Positions 39,931-51,019 are shown, counted from the stretch's first letter. The stretch is DNA of 64,000 nt from Desulfobulbus sp. (GCA_009780825.1 WQZH01000004.1:62001-126000), one strand, 5' to 3'. The notes: generated by a model not told the origin, from the letters alone. A program made the numbers and translations.

Positions 39931-41094
39931 ATGAAACAGCGCACATTGGGCAAAACCGGCGAATCTGTGTCTATTTTGGGTTTCGGCTGCATGCGTCTGC
40001 CCGTTGCCGGCCCGAATCCTTCTTGCATCGACGAAGATATGGCCATCGCCATGATCCGCAAGGCCATTGACCGGGGCGTCAACTATGTGGATACGGCTTG
40101 GCCGTATCACGGCGCCAAAGGATTTGTCGAGCCGGGCGCTTCCGAGCCTTTGGTGGGTAAAGCCCTGGCGGGCGGCTGGCGGGAAAAGGTGAAGGTGGCC
40201 ACCAAACTGCCCTCCTGGCTGGTTAAGAGCAGGGCTGACATGAACCGTTCTCTGGATCTCCAGTTGAAACGTCTGCAAACTTCGCACATCGATTTCTACC
40301 TCGCCCATACCTTAAACGCCCGCTATTGGGCGGCCCTGCAGCAGGCGGATTTGGCCGGCTTTTTTGCAGAAGCGCGCAAAGACGGACGGATTAAGCACGT
40401 GGGCTTTTCCTTTCACGATCGCTTTTCCGTGTTCCAAGAGATCGTGGAAGGCTATGACTGGGACTTTGCCCAGATTCAATACAACTATCTGGATCAAGAC
40501 TATCAGGCCGGCAAGGAGGGCGTGAAACTGGCGGCGAGCAAAGGCATGGGCCTGGTGATCATGGAACCTCTGCGCGGCGGCTTCCTGATCAACCAGATGC
40601 CGGAGCCCCTGCGCGCCCATCTTGCACAGGTCCGGCCCACTTGGTCCCTGGCGGACTGGGGGCTCCGCTGGCTCTGGAACCAGCCGGAAATCTCCGTGGT
40701 TTTGAGTGGTATGAGCGCCATGGAGCAGGTGGAGCAAAATCTGAACATCGCCTGTACCGAGGAACCTTTCACCGATGCCGACGAAGCGGCCGTGGCCTTT
40801 GTGCGCGACGCTTTCCTGAGCCGGATCAAGGTGGGCTGCACCGGCTGCGGCTACTGCATGCCCTGCCCGGAAGGGGTGAATATCCCCAGAAACTTCATGC
40901 TCTACAACGATTACCACCTGACCGACAACGAAAAAATGCGCGCCCACATCAAGAACATATACGGGAATCTGATCCTTGAACCTGGCGAAATGGCCGACCG
41001 TTGCCAACGCTGCGGTCAGTGCGAGGAAAAATGTCCCCAGCAGTTGCCCGTGAGCGAAGCCATGGCAGAGGTGGCGGCCTTGTTCTGCCAGTAA
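39931..41094 (+). CDS. Aldo/keto reductase with C-terminal 4Fe-4S region
   Basis: LGKTGESVSILGFGCMRLP, GVNYVDTAWPYHG, VGCTGCGYCMPCPEGVNIP, CQRCGQCEEKCPQQLPV. Confidence 0.95.
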   Translation: MKQRTLGKTGESVSILGFGCMRLPVAGPNPSCIDEDMAIAMIRKAIDRGVNYVDTAWPYHGAKGFVEPGASEPLVGKALAGGWREKVKVATKLPSWLVKSRADMNRSLDLQLKRLQTSHIDFYLAHTLNARYWAALQQADLAGFFAEARKDGRIKHVGFSFHDRFSVFQEIVEGYDWDFAQIQYNYLDQDYQAGKEGVKLAASKGMGLVIMEPLRGGFLINQMPEPLRAHLAQVRPTWSLADWGLRWLWNQPEISVVLSGMSAMEQVEQNLNIACTEEPFTDADEAAVAFVRDAFLSRIKVGCTGCGYCMPCPEGVNIPRNFMLYNDYHLTDNEKMRAHIKNIYGNLILEPGEMADRCQRCGQCEEKCPQQLPVSEAMAEVAALFCQ

Positions 41095-41107
41095 GCGATG
41101 CCGATGA

Positions 41108-42004
41108 TCAGCCGAATCGGCCGGTGATGTAGTCCTCGGTCAACTGGTGGCGAGGATTGGTAAAAATGCGATCAGTAGAACCGACCTCGACCAGATCGCC
41201 CAGGTGAAAGTAGGCGGTGCGTTGGGAAACCCGAGCCGCCTGCTGCATGTTGTGGGTGACGATGACGATGGTGTATTGCGCCTTGAGCTCGGTGATCAAA
41301 TCTTCCACGGTGGCGGTGGCGATGGGGTCAAGGGCCGAGCAGGGTTCATCCATGAGGATGACTTCGGGCCGCACGGCGATGGCCCGGGCAATGCAGAGCC
41401 GCTGCTGCTGGCCGCCGGAGAGGCCGGTTCCCGGCTGGTCAAGACGGTCGCTGACCTCATCCCACAGGCCAGCCTTTTGCAAAGAACTCTCCACAATATC
41501 CTGAAGTTCGGCTCTGCTGGCGGCCAGGCCATGGATCTTGGGTCCATAGGCGACATTGTCGAAAATCGACTTGGGGAATGGATTGGGCTTCTGGAAGACC
41601 ATGCCCACCCGGGCGCGGAGCGGAACCACATCCACCTTCCGGTCATAAATGTTGAGATCATCCAACAAGATGTCACCGGTGACCCGGCAGCCGGCCACGG
41701 TGTCGTTCATCCGGTTGAGACAGCGCAAAAAAGTCGACTTGCCGCATCCCGAAGGGCCGATCATGGCCAACACCTCGTTCTTGCCGACATCGATACTCAC
41801 ATTTTTGATGGCGTGCTTGTCGCCGTAATAGACGTTGACCTCCCGGCAGATCATCCGGGGTGCCTCGACAAAGGGTAACCCCACGGTCTGGCGCTGGTCG
41901 CGGTCCACCTTGCGAACCTCGGCCACCACAGCCATGTCTGCTCCGCTTCTTTTCACCGCCGCCACCTCAGCCATGCCCAAAGCCACATCCAGAATCATCG
42001 TCAT
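41108..42004 (-). CDS. pstB: Phosphate ABC transporter ATP-binding protein
   Basis: [57 protein letters not shown]. Start uncertain. Confidence 0.96.
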   Translation of the reverse strand: MTMILDVALGMAEVAAVKRSGADMAVVAEVRKVDRDQRQTVGLPFVEAPRMICREVNVYYGDKHAIKNVSIDVGKNEVLAMIGPSGCGKSTFLRCLNRMNDTVAGCRVTGDILLDDLNIYDRKVDVVPLRARVGMVFQKPNPFPKSIFDNVAYGPKIHGLAASRAELQDIVESSLQKAGLWDEVSDRLDQPGTGLSGGQQQRLCIARAIAVRPEVILMDEPCSALDPIATATVEDLITELKAQYTIVIVTHNMQQAARVSQRTAYFHLGDLVEVGSTDRIFTNPRHQLTEDYITGRFG

Positions 42005-42207
42005 GCCTTGCCCTTCTCTCCGGGAATAGTTCTGGCTGCCGCCGGAGACGAGTCTGCCCCCTGCTGCTCATCCCGCCTCAACGGACGCGACCCAACGAAC
42101 GGCAGCACCTCCGTCCGTTGGGTTTGATCATTGCCCCATCCACGTTGCGCCAATGACAGCGCCCGTGTGCATCACCATCGCATTCGTACGCCCGCAGTCA
42201 GAATCGA

Positions 42208-43260
42208 TTATTTGTTCAGATACACGTTTAAGGCCTTGGCATTGGCCGCCATGGCCTTTTGTTCGTCTCGCGGCATGGGGATCAGGCCTTTGTCGGCCAG
42301 GTACCCCTGCTCGCCCCAGGCGCGGTCGCTGGTCAATTCAGCCAGGAACTCGGCAATGCCAGGAATCTTGCCGACATGGTCTTTCTTGACATAGATGAAC
42401 AGCGGTCGGGACACCGGATATGTGCCATCAGCAATGGACTTGAATTCCGGTTGCACACCTTCAATGGTCGAGGCCTGGATCTTGTCGGCGTTCTGATCGA
42501 GATAACTGAAACCGAAGATGCCCAAACTCTTGGGATTGGCTTCGAGCTTCTGCACAATGAGATTATAGTTCTCAACGACCTCGACATAGGCGCCGTCTTC
42601 ACGCAAGCTCTGGCAGACAGCCTTGAATTTCTTCTCGTCGGTCGATTGCAGCGCCTTGATCGAGGGGAATGCTGAGCAACCATGGTCCATGATCAATTCG
42701 ACAAAAGCATCGCGAGTGCCCGAGACAGGCGACGGACCCAACACCTCGATCTTCTCCGCGGGCAATTTGGGATTCACGTCGTGCCAGGTCTTATAGGGGT
42801 TGGCCACCAGTTGGTCGCCACCTGCAGGGCTGGGCACCTCCTTGGCAAGGGCCAGGAATAGATCTTTCCGGCCAAGCTGCAGATGCTCGGCTTTCTTGCT
42901 GTTGGCCAGGACGATACCGTCATAGCCGATCTTGATTTCGACGATCTGGGACACGCCGTTTTGGGCGCAGGTTGCAACTTCCGACTTGCTGATCTGACGG
43001 GAGGCATTGGCGATATCCGGGGTATCGACCCCGTCACCGGCGCAGAACAGCTTCATCCCGCCGCCGGTGCCGGTGATTTCTATCTTCGGAGTCTTGAACT
43101 TGCTGCTCTTGCCGAACTGCTCAGCCACAACGGTGGCAAAGGGAGAAACCGTGGAGGAGCCGACTATCGAGATGTAATCGCGGCCATCAGCGGCGTGAGC
43201 AGAGGCGGCCGTACCGGCGAGCAAGGCGGTGGCGGTCATGATGTGGACAAATTTCTTCAT
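42208..43260 (-). CDS. pstS: Phosphate ABC transporter substrate-binding protein
   Basis: Signal peptide; DYISIVGSSTVSPFATVVAEQFGK...IEITGTGGGMKLFCAGDGVDTPDIANASRQI. Confidence 0.92.
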   Translation of the reverse strand: MKKFVHIMTATALLAGTAASAHAADGRDYISIVGSSTVSPFATVVAEQFGKSSKFKTPKIEITGTGGGMKLFCAGDGVDTPDIANASRQISKSEVATCAQNGVSQIVEIKIGYDGIVLANSKKAEHLQLGRKDLFLALAKEVPSPAGGDQLVANPYKTWHDVNPKLPAEKIEVLGPSPVSGTRDAFVELIMDHGCSAFPSIKALQSTDEKKFKAVCQSLREDGAYVEVVENYNLIVQKLEANPKSLGIFGFSYLDQNADKIQASTIEGVQPEFKSIADGTYPVSRPLFIYVKKDHVGKIPGIAEFLAELTSDRAWGEQGYLADKGLIPMPRDEQKAMAANAKALNVYLNK

Positions 43261-43371
43261 GGGTGGTCTCCTGATAAAGGTTGCTGTCCAGAACGGTCTA
43301 TCTGTCCCGTCTGTTTCTGGAACACTACACACGTCTCATTTGCTTCCTGTCAGCAAACGGTTCGGATTGCA

Positions 43372-44670
43372 TTACCAGCGGCGTTCGAACTTGTTACGAA
43401 GCAGAACCGCTGAGGCGTTTATGGCCAACAGCAGGAGGAGCAGCACCATGATTGCCGCCGCGGTTCGTTCGACAAAGGCCCGTTCCGGGTTATTGGCCCA
43501 AAGATAGATCTGCACCGGCAACACCGTGGCCGGATCGCTGAAACCGCGCGGGACATCGACGATGAAGGCCACCATGCCGATCATCAAGAGCGGCGCTGTC
43601 TCGCCCAAGGCCCTGGCCATGCCGATAATGGCCCCGGTCATCATGCCGGGCATGGACAACGGCAAGACATGATGGACAACGGTCTGCATCTGCGAGGCAC
43701 CGATCCCCAGGGCGGCCTCACGGATGGAAGACGGCACCGATCGCAGCGAGGCGCGACTGGCGATTATGATGGTCGGCAAGGTCATCAGAGTCAGCACCAA
43801 ACCACCGACCAAGGAGGCAGAGCGGGGCAGGTTCATGCAGTTGAGGAAGACGGCCAGCCCGAGCAGGCCGAAGACGATCGACGGAACGGCGGCCAAGTTG
43901 TTGATGTTGACCTCGATCAGATCGGCCCAGCGGTTTTTGGGCGCGAACTCTTCCAGGTAGACCGCCGCAGCCACGCCGATGGGGAAACTGAATGCCAGGG
44001 TGACGGCCAAGGTGAAAAAGGAACCCATGACTGCGCCTCGAATTCCAGCCAACTCAGACTCACGGGAATCACCCGCCTGAAAGAAGGTGGCATTGAAGGT
44101 TTGCCGCAGCCGGCCGGAGGCGGCCAGCTGATCGATCCAGGTCGCCTGTTTGTCGCTGATCCGGCGCTCGTTCTCGGTCACATCGCGGGAAATATGTCCC
44201 TTGACGAACATGTCGACCTCGCCGGCAGCCAAAACCCAGATCGGCTTGGTGGCACCGATCAATTCCGGCTTGCGCGTCACCATCTCCTGCAGTTGATAGG
44301 CGGCTCCGATACTGACCAGCTTGATGGCGGCCCGCCTGTCCTGGCGATCCATCGCCTGCGGAAAAAGGCTCAGCGTCGCGTCCCGCACTAACGCGGCATA
44401 GTTGGCGCTGGCCAAATTGTGGACATCGAACACCGCCGGAGCGAAATGGATGTCGAGCAGGATCTGGGTCTGCCGAAACGCCGTGTATCCCTTGATCGCG
44501 ATCGCGCCGAGCAACAGGACCAGAAACATCAGGCTGGCGGCAATGGCCGCAAGCCCGAAGAACTTGAAGCGCCGTTCCCTGCGATAGCGGGCCGTCAGGC
44601 CGGCATTGACCCAGGCCATGGCGCCCATGTCGCCTAGCTCGTTCATCTGGCCGCTCTTTTCCTCATTCAT
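43372..44670 (-). CDS. pstA: Phosphate ABC transporter permease PstA with large periplasmic insertion
   Basis: VAAAVYLEEFAPKNRWADLIEVNINNLAAVPSIVFGLLGLAVF...ALGETAPLLMIG. DUF3333-like N-terminal extension. Confidence 0.94.
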   Translation of the reverse strand: MNEEKSGQMNELGDMGAMAWVNAGLTARYRRERRFKFFGLAAIAASLMFLVLLLGAIAIKGYTAFRQTQILLDIHFAPAVFDVHNLASANYAALVRDATLSLFPQAMDRQDRRAAIKLVSIGAAYQLQEMVTRKPELIGATKPIWVLAAGEVDMFVKGHISRDVTENERRISDKQATWIDQLAASGRLRQTFNATFFQAGDSRESELAGIRGAVMGSFFTLAVTLAFSFPIGVAAAVYLEEFAPKNRWADLIEVNINNLAAVPSIVFGLLGLAVFLNCMNLPRSASLVGGLVLTLMTLPTIIIASRASLRSVPSSIREAALGIGASQMQTVVHHVLPLSMPGMMTGAIIGMARALGETAPLLMIGMVAFIVDVPRGFSDPATVLPVQIYLWANNPERAFVERTAAAIMVLLLLLLAINASAVLLRNKFERRW

Positions 44671-46048
44671 ATTCTTCACGGTATTTGCGCACCACGTAGA
44701 GGGCGATGACATTGAGCGCCAGGGTGACAATGAACAGCAACAAGCCCAAGGCAAAGGCCGCCAGTGTCTTGGGGCTGTCGAATTCCTGGTCGCCGACCAA
44801 CAGCGTAACGATCTGCACGGTCACCGTGGTCGCCGCCTTGAAGGGATTGAAGGTGAGATTGGCGGCCATGCCGGCGGCCATGACCACGATCATGGTCTCG
44901 CCGATGGCCCGCGACACCGCCAGCAGGATCGAGCCGACGATGCCGGGCAAGGCGGCGGGCAGAATGACCAGCTTGATGGTCTCGCTCTTGGTGGCGCCCA
45001 GGCCGTAGGAGCCGTCACGCAGCGACTGGGGCACGGCATTGATGACATCGTCGGACAGCGAGGAAACAAAGGGAATGATCATGATCCCCATCACCAGTCC
45101 AGCGGCCAGGGCGCTTTCCGAGGCTACCGGCAGACCGACCATGGCGCCCAGATCCTTGATGGCCGGCGCCACCACCAAAGCTGCGAAAAACCCGTACACT
45201 ACGGTGGGCACGCCGGCCAGAATCTCCAAGAGCGGTTTGACCGCGGCCCGGAACCTGGCACCGGCGTATTCGGAGAGGTAGATAGCTGACATCAGGCCCA
45301 AGGGCACGGCGATGACCATGGCGATGCCGGAGATAAGAAAGGTGCCGACGAGCACCGGGATCGCTCCGAAACTGCCGGAACTGCCCGTCTGATCGGCCCG
45401 GATAGCCATCTGCGGGCTCCATTTGAAACCAAAGAGAAAATCGGTCGGGGAAACCTGCTGAAAAAACCGGATCGACTCGAGCAGAACCGAAAGCACGATG
45501 CCGATAGTGATGAAGACAGCCAAGGTGGAACAGAGGGTGAGCACAACCTTGATGACTCGCTCGACCTGATTGCGGGCCCGCAATGTTGGCCGAATCCGCT
45601 TCAGCAGCAGACAGGCGCCGGCCAGCGCCGTGCTCAGGGCCACGGTCGCCAGCGCCAGGTCGCTGATTCGCCGCATGCCGAGATACTGGTCGGCGGCGGC
45701 CTGGATCAGGGGATCGACCTTGTGGGCCATCATAGTGCCGGCCACCAGGTTGCGCAGGTCATTGACCAGCAGGTTGGCTTGGTCCGGGCTGGATATCCCC
45801 TTGGCCGCGGCGACCCCATCCATGGCCATGCGGATGAGCAGCGGTTCGGCGGCCAGGTGCCAGACGACCACCACTGCCAAGGACGGCAGTCCGCACCACA
45901 ATCCGGCCAGTACGCCATAGTAGTAGGGACGGGAATGCAGTTTCCCGGACAACGATTGCCGCGCAAGCATGAAGGCGCGCCGGCAACCCAGCCAGTAGGT
46001 CAACGAGGACAGAAGCAGGATCAGGGTAACGAGCAGAGGTAGGGACAT
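44663..46048 (-). CDS. pstC: Phosphate ABC transporter permease PstC
   Basis: AIYLSEYAGARFRAAVKPLLEILAGVPTVVYGFFAALVVAP...VSRAIGETMIVVMAAG. Confidence 0.94.
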   Translation of the reverse strand: MSLPLLVTLILLLSSLTYWLGCRRAFMLARQSLSGKLHSRPYYYGVLAGLWCGLPSLAVVVVWHLAAEPLLIRMAMDGVAAAKGISSPDQANLLVNDLRNLVAGTMMAHKVDPLIQAAADQYLGMRRISDLALATVALSTALAGACLLLKRIRPTLRARNQVERVIKVVLTLCSTLAVFITIGIVLSVLLESIRFFQQVSPTDFLFGFKWSPQMAIRADQTGSSGSFGAIPVLVGTFLISGIAMVIAVPLGLMSAIYLSEYAGARFRAAVKPLLEILAGVPTVVYGFFAALVVAPAIKDLGAMVGLPVASESALAAGLVMGIMIIPFVSSLSDDVINAVPQSLRDGSYGLGATKSETIKLVILPAALPGIVGSILLAVSRAIGETMIVVMAAGMAANLTFNPFKAATTVTVQIVTLLVGDQEFDSPKTLAAFALGLLLFIVTLALNVIALYVVRKYREEYE

Positions 46049-46180
46049 GGCAGTATTGTTGAAGAGCAAAGAGCCTCACCGCGTTTCACCGCTTTGCCTC
46101 AAATCCTACCGGCGCTTTATTACAACCGGATTTGATCAGTGTTATATTTCCGTTAGAACTCTGGCGCGCAGCGGAGTAAC

Positions 46181-46303
46181 ATGATTAAAGAAAACGATAT
46201 CGAACATATTGCCGCTGATTTCCGGGGACTACTCCCCGGGCAAGAGCGCATCACGGAGAAAATCCATGGGAAAATGTATCGGCGTCCTGACCGCCGGCGG
46301 TGA
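46181..46303 (+). CDS. Putative 40-codon leader ORF overlapping the 5' end of pfkA
   Basis: ATG at 46181 after GCGGAGTAAC (SD-like); [40 protein letters not shown]; stops 38 nt inside pfkA in another frame. Confidence 0.35.
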   Translation: MIKENDIEHIAADFRGLLPGQERITEKIHGKMYRRPDRRR

Positions 46304-47396
46304 CAGTCCTGGACTCAATGCCGCCATCCGGGCCATTAGCAAGAGCGCGTTCAATGCGTTCAATATGCAGGTGATCGGCTTTCGCGACGGCTTCCGCGGC
46401 CTGATGGAAAGCCGTACCGTGCACCTGGAAGGAGAAATCCTTTCCGGCATCCTCACCTTGGGCGGCACCATTCTCGGGACCAGTCGCGACAAGCCGCACA
46501 AGATGCCTGTCGGCTCGAAGGTCCAGGACATGACCGAGGTGATGATCGACAACTACCATCGCCACAACCTCGAAGCCCTGGTGTGCATTGGCGGCGGAGG
46601 CACCCAGAAGAATGCCTTTCGCCTGGCCCAGGCCGGAGTGAACGTGATCACCCTGCCCAAGACCATCGACAACGATGTCGCCATGACCGACATCACCTTC
46701 GGCTTCGATACCGCCCTATCGATCGCCACCGACGCCATCGACCGCCTCCACTCCACCGCCTACAGCCACCACCGCATCATCGTGGTCGAGATCATGGGTC
46801 ACAACAGCGGCTGGCTCGGACTGGGCGCCGGATTAGCCGGTGGAGCCGACGTCATCCTCATTCCCGAGATTCCCTATGACGTGCATCAGGTGGCCGACGC
46901 CATCCGCAGACGCCGGCATCAGGGCAAGAATTTCAGCATTGTCGCCGTTTCCGAGGGCGCATTGGCGATGGAGGACGCCAGGGAGCTGGCCAGGCTCAAA
47001 GAAAAAAAACAGACGGACAGGGATCAAAAAAAACAACATAAGGCCGCGGCCGGCCTGAAAGCCTTTCAGGCCAATCACGCCGGCAACACCTTGCGATTGT
47101 CGGCGCAACTGGAACAGCTCACCGGTCTGGAGAGCCGGGTGACTATCCTCGGGCATCTCCAGCGAGGAGGCACGCCCACCGCCGCCGACCGCATCCTCGC
47201 CACCCGTCTGGGCTCAGCCTGCGTCACAGCCATCGACGCCCGGCAATACGGCTGCATGGTGGCGGTCAAGGGTCAATCGACCGAGGTGGTGGATTTGGCC
47301 GAGGTGGTCGGCAAACGCAAGGTGGTGCCAATCGATCACCCGTGGATCAAAGCCGCCATGGAAACAGAGACCTGTCTGGGCGACCACCTCCGTTGA
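46266..47396 (+). CDS. pfkA: 6-phosphofructokinase
   Basis: [65 protein letters not shown] rather than TIDNDI with a G-G-G-G-T-QKN loop. Confidence 0.93.
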   Translation: MGKCIGVLTAGGDSPGLNAAIRAISKSAFNAFNMQVIGFRDGFRGLMESRTVHLEGEILSGILTLGGTILGTSRDKPHKMPVGSKVQDMTEVMIDNYHRHNLEALVCIGGGGTQKNAFRLAQAGVNVITLPKTIDNDVAMTDITFGFDTALSIATDAIDRLHSTAYSHHRIIVVEIMGHNSGWLGLGAGLAGGADVILIPEIPYDVHQVADAIRRRRHQGKNFSIVAVSEGALAMEDARELARLKEKKQTDRDQKKQHKAAAGLKAFQANHAGNTLRLSAQLEQLTGLESRVTILGHLQRGGTPTAADRILATRLGSACVTAIDARQYGCMVAVKGQSTEVVDLAEVVGKRKVVPIDHPWIKAAMETETCLGDHLR

Positions 47397-47424
47397 GTGC
47401 GCAGCGGGAGGGAGGGCCCGCCGG

Positions 47425-48099
47425 TCAGACCGGATCTTCGCTGCTCCGGACGATTTCCCCCTCCGCCAGGTAGATGACCTCCTCGGCGATGTTGATCGCC
47501 CGGTCGCCGACCCGTTCAAGATGACGGGCAATGAGATAGACGTTGACCAGGGCGGCGGCGTTGTCCGGGCGGCGTTTGATCTCCCCGATCACCGTCTTGT
47601 AGGCCGCATCGCGCAGGCTGTTGACTTCGTCGTCCATGAGAAAAATGCTTCGGGCCAGGGCCGTATCCTCAGCGACCAGCGCGTCTAGGCTGGTCTTCAC
47701 CATTGCCAACACCTTGGCAGCCATGGGCTGGTAATCCAGTTCCACCGAGAAATCCGCGGTGGCGACCGCCGTGATGGTGAGGATCCGCTTGGCGATGTTG
47801 ACCGCGATATCGGCGATCCGTTCCAGTTCGTTGTTGATTTTGATGATCGCAATGATCAAGCGCAGATCACGGGCCACCGGCTGATGGAGGGCGAGGATCT
47901 TCAGACATTCCTCCTCGACCCGAATCTCCATGTCGTCGACTTCCCAATCCGCGGTCATAATCGCCTGGGCCTGTTCACGGTCCTTGGTGTTCAAGATGGC
48001 GCAAGCCTGCCGCAGGCGGTTTTCCGCCAGGGTGCCCATGGTGAGAATCGCTTTTTTCAGTTCATGGATCTCTCGATGGAAATGCATGTGCTTCGCCAC
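47425..48099 (-). CDS. phoU: Phosphate signaling complex protein PhoU
   Basis: FHREIHELKKAILTMGTLAENRLRQACAIL...INNELERIADIAVNIAKR...HLERVGDRAINIAEEVIYL. GTG start at 48099 preceded by GGAGGAG. Confidence 0.94.
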   Translation of the reverse strand: MAKHMHFHREIHELKKAILTMGTLAENRLRQACAILNTKDREQAQAIMTADWEVDDMEIRVEEECLKILALHQPVARDLRLIIAIIKINNELERIADIAVNIAKRILTITAVATADFSVELDYQPMAAKVLAMVKTSLDALVAEDTALARSIFLMDDEVNSLRDAAYKTVIGEIKRRPDNAAALVNVYLIARHLERVGDRAINIAEEVIYLAEGEIVRSSEDPV

Positions 48100-48283
48100 G
48101 GGACTCCTCCGATTTGATGGTGTTAAGGATAAGACACGGCACGCCATTATTACGTACCGTTTCTCCGTTACCACCAGATTAGAAACCGATTAAGATCGCG
48201 TTAGCTTTTTTCTTTTCCCTTGCACCCCGCATTGGGGGCGCATAAACAGTACCCCAGACACAGGTACCACAGCGGAGAAAAAA

Positions 48284-48979
48284 GTGAAGAAACCGAGCAT
48301 CCTGGTGGTCGAGGACGACGCCGACATCCAACAGCTTGTCAGCTACAACCTGATCAAATCTGGATTCAATGTCCTGTGCGCCGACAGCGGCGAGGAGGCC
48401 CTGCGCCTGATCGCCAGGGAACAGGTCGACGCCATGGTGCTTGATCTGATGCTGCCCGGCAAGGATGGTGGCGAGGTGTGCCAGGCAGTGCGCTGCCAGG
48501 AAGCCACCCGCGGACTGCCGATCATCATGCTGACCGCCAAAAGCGAAGAGGACGACATTGTGGATGGCTTGGGATGCGGAGCCGATGACTACATCACCAA
48601 ACCCTTCAGCCCCCGGGTGCTGATCGCCCGGATCGAGGCGGTCCTGCGAAGGACGCCGGCGCCCGGAGGCGAACCGGAGAGCGAGTCTATCCGTATCGGC
48701 AGCCAGGGCATGGAGATTCACCCCGGCCGGCACGAGGTGCGGGTGGACGGCAGTGAAATCCATCTCACCGCCTCCGAATTCACCATCTTGGAACTGCTCG
48801 CCGGCCGGCCCGGTTGGGTCTTTTCCCGGCAGCAGATCATCGACCGGATTCGCGGCTACGATTACAGCATCACTCCCCGGGCCGTGGATGTGCAGATTTT
48901 TGGCCTGCGCAAGAAGCTCGGAGATTCAGGCGCCTGCATTGAAACGGTACGGGCGATCGGTTACCGGATCAGGCCATAG
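48284..48979 (+). CDS. phoB: Phosphate regulon response regulator (OmpR/PhoB family)
   Basis: KPSILVVEDDADIQQLV...VLDLMLPGKDGGEV, winged-helix LTASEFTILELLAGRPGWVFSRQQIIDRIRG; next to phoU and phoR. Confidence 0.92.
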   Translation: MKKPSILVVEDDADIQQLVSYNLIKSGFNVLCADSGEEALRLIAREQVDAMVLDLMLPGKDGGEVCQAVRCQEATRGLPIIMLTAKSEEDDIVDGLGCGADDYITKPFSPRVLIARIEAVLRRTPAPGGEPESESIRIGSQGMEIHPGRHEVRVDGSEIHLTASEFTILELLAGRPGWVFSRQQIIDRIRGYDYSITPRAVDVQIFGLRKKLGDSGACIETVRAIGYRIRP

Positions 48980-49063
48980 CCGCCAAACAGATCCTCCGAA
49001 TATAGGGGCATTCATCCCGCGGCAACCCACCGACGCAACCACCAATTTTCGCGAGAGCCGCCC

Positions 49064-50872
49064 ATGCGCAACATCCGTCTCTTCTGGCAGATCTTTCCGG
49101 TCTGTATCGGCATTACCTTGGCCTCCATGCTGGCGGTCGTCTGGCTGGCCTCCACCACCAGCCACTCCTTTTTCATCGATCGCCTCAAAGATGAAATCCG
49201 GGAACGTGCCCTCCTGATCGAGCCCACCATCGCCACGCTCAGTGGCGGCGAGGACCGGCCTTTCCAGGACTTAGTCCGCCAGGTGGGCCGGCGGGCCGCG
49301 ACCCGAATCACGGTGATCGACGGTAATGGCACGGTGCTGGCCGACTCCGACGAAGACCATCTGCTCATGGATAACCATGCCAGGCGGCCCGAGGTGGAGC
49401 CGGCCCTGACCGGTGAGATCGGCTATGCCATGCGCCACAGCCGGACCTTGGGCGAAACCATGCTCTATGCCGCCATTCCGGTCATACTCGGCCCTGACCA
49501 GCATCGGGGGGCATTGCGTCTGGCCATCCCGGCGACATCCATCGAGAATATGCTGGCCTCGCTGTACAAAAAAATGGTCGGCATCGGCCTGGCTGTGGCG
49601 ATGCTGGCCGGACTGCTGTCCCTCTATTCCGCCCGCAGGATCAGTCGTCCTCTGGAGGAAATGAAGCGGGGAGCCGAGCACATGACCTCGGGCCGTATCG
49701 ACCAACTTGTCAGGATCGACAGTGGGCGCATGTCGGCGGAAATGGCCAGTCTGGCCGCCTCAATCAACAAAATGGCCGAGCAGATCAATCGCCGCATCTG
49801 GATCATCATCCAGCAACGCAACGAGTTGGAGGCGGTGTTTGCAAGCATGGCTGATTCGGTGGTCGCCATTGATGCCGACAAGAAGATCATTCGCATGAAT
49901 CAGGTGGCCGCAGCACTTTTCGCCCTGCCCGCGGAAACGGTCAAGGGCAAGGCGGTGGAAGGGGTGATCCGCAACGCCAGCCTCCTGGAAATGATTGATT
50001 GCACCCTTGGCCACAATCCGCCGCAGGAACGGAAGGTGACCTTGTTCAGCGGCGCTGATCCGATTATCCTCCAGGTCCATGCCGTACCGCTGCGCGACGA
50101 AGACAACCGCAGCATGGGTGTCCTCTTGGTGATGAGCGACCTGACCAAGCTCAACCGGCTGGAAACCATCCGTCAGGACTTTGTCGCCAATGTCTCCCAC
50201 GAATTGAAGACGCCGATCACCGCGATCAAGGGATATGTCGAGACCCTGCTCGACGGCGCGCTCGACGATGCGGACACTGCCCGCCGGTTTCTCGGCATCG
50301 TCGTCCGCCAGACCAACCGCCTGGATGCCATTGTCGACGATCTGCTGACGCTTTCCCGGATCGAAAACCAGGAAAACAAGGAGGAAATAGCCCTGGAACC
50401 GGGCGAGGTGGGCCCGGTGTTTGCCGGTGCGGTCCAGACCTGCGCCGTGCTGACCAACGCCAAGGACATCGTTTTGCAGGTGCAATGCGATCAGGAGGTC
50501 ATGGTGGCCATGAATCAGCCACTTTTGGAACAGGCGGTGATCAACCTGCTCAAAAATGCCATCGCCTACAGCCCCCATGGATCGGTGGTGTCCCTGAGCT
50601 GTCAGGAAAGCGGCGCCGGAGCGGGCGAACGGAAAGCGCACCTGGCGGTCATCGACAACGGCCCCGGTATTGCCAGGGAGCATCTGCCCCGGCTGTTCGA
50701 ACGGTTTTATCGCTGCGACAAGGCGCGCAGCCGCGATCTGGGCGGCACCGGCCTGGGCTTGGCAATCGTCAAGCACATCGCCCAGATCCATCATGGCACG
50801 GTGGAGGTGGCAAGCGCTCCCGGCCAGGGTTCGACCTTCACCATTATCTTGCCCGCGATCGACCTGCCATAG
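49064..50872 (+). CDS. phoR: Sensor histidine kinase (PhoR-like: HAMP-PAS-HisKA-HATPase)
   Basis: FVANVSHELKTPITAIKGYVETLLDG (H-box), QAVINLLKNAIAYSP (N-box), IDNGPGIAREHLPRLFERFYR, GGTGLGLAIVKHI. Confidence 0.93.
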   Translation: MRNIRLFWQIFPVCIGITLASMLAVVWLASTTSHSFFIDRLKDEIRERALLIEPTIATLSGGEDRPFQDLVRQVGRRAATRITVIDGNGTVLADSDEDHLLMDNHARRPEVEPALTGEIGYAMRHSRTLGETMLYAAIPVILGPDQHRGALRLAIPATSIENMLASLYKKMVGIGLAVAMLAGLLSLYSARRISRPLEEMKRGAEHMTSGRIDQLVRIDSGRMSAEMASLAASINKMAEQINRRIWIIIQQRNELEAVFASMADSVVAIDADKKIIRMNQVAAALFALPAETVKGKAVEGVIRNASLLEMIDCTLGHNPPQERKVTLFSGADPIILQVHAVPLRDEDNRSMGVLLVMSDLTKLNRLETIRQDFVANVSHELKTPITAIKGYVETLLDGALDDADTARRFLGIVVRQTNRLDAIVDDLLTLSRIENQENKEEIALEPGEVGPVFAGAVQTCAVLTNAKDIVLQVQCDQEVMVAMNQPLLEQAVINLLKNAIAYSPHGSVVSLSCQESGAGAGERKAHLAVIDNGPGIAREHLPRLFERFYRCDKARSRDLGGTGLGLAIVKHIAQIHHGTVEVASAPGQGSTFTIILPAIDLP

Positions 50873-51019
50873 GCAGCCAGCTCTCTGCGGACAATGAAGG
50901 ACCGATGCGGACAGGGACAGGCCAGGAGCTGCCGGCACAGGTCAGCACCTAGACGGTGAAAGCCTGTACAACCAGACAGGCCGCGCAGCAACCGAAACGC
51001 CGCGACGATGCTCTCCCCT

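Noticed and set aside
43372-46048. Unusually long PstA and PstC as a novel feature
   Set aside because: Extended PstA (DUF3333-type) and PstC forms are known in several proteobacterial lineages.
49760-50938. 392-aa minus-strand ORF
   Set aside because: Antisense to phoR; shadow frame.
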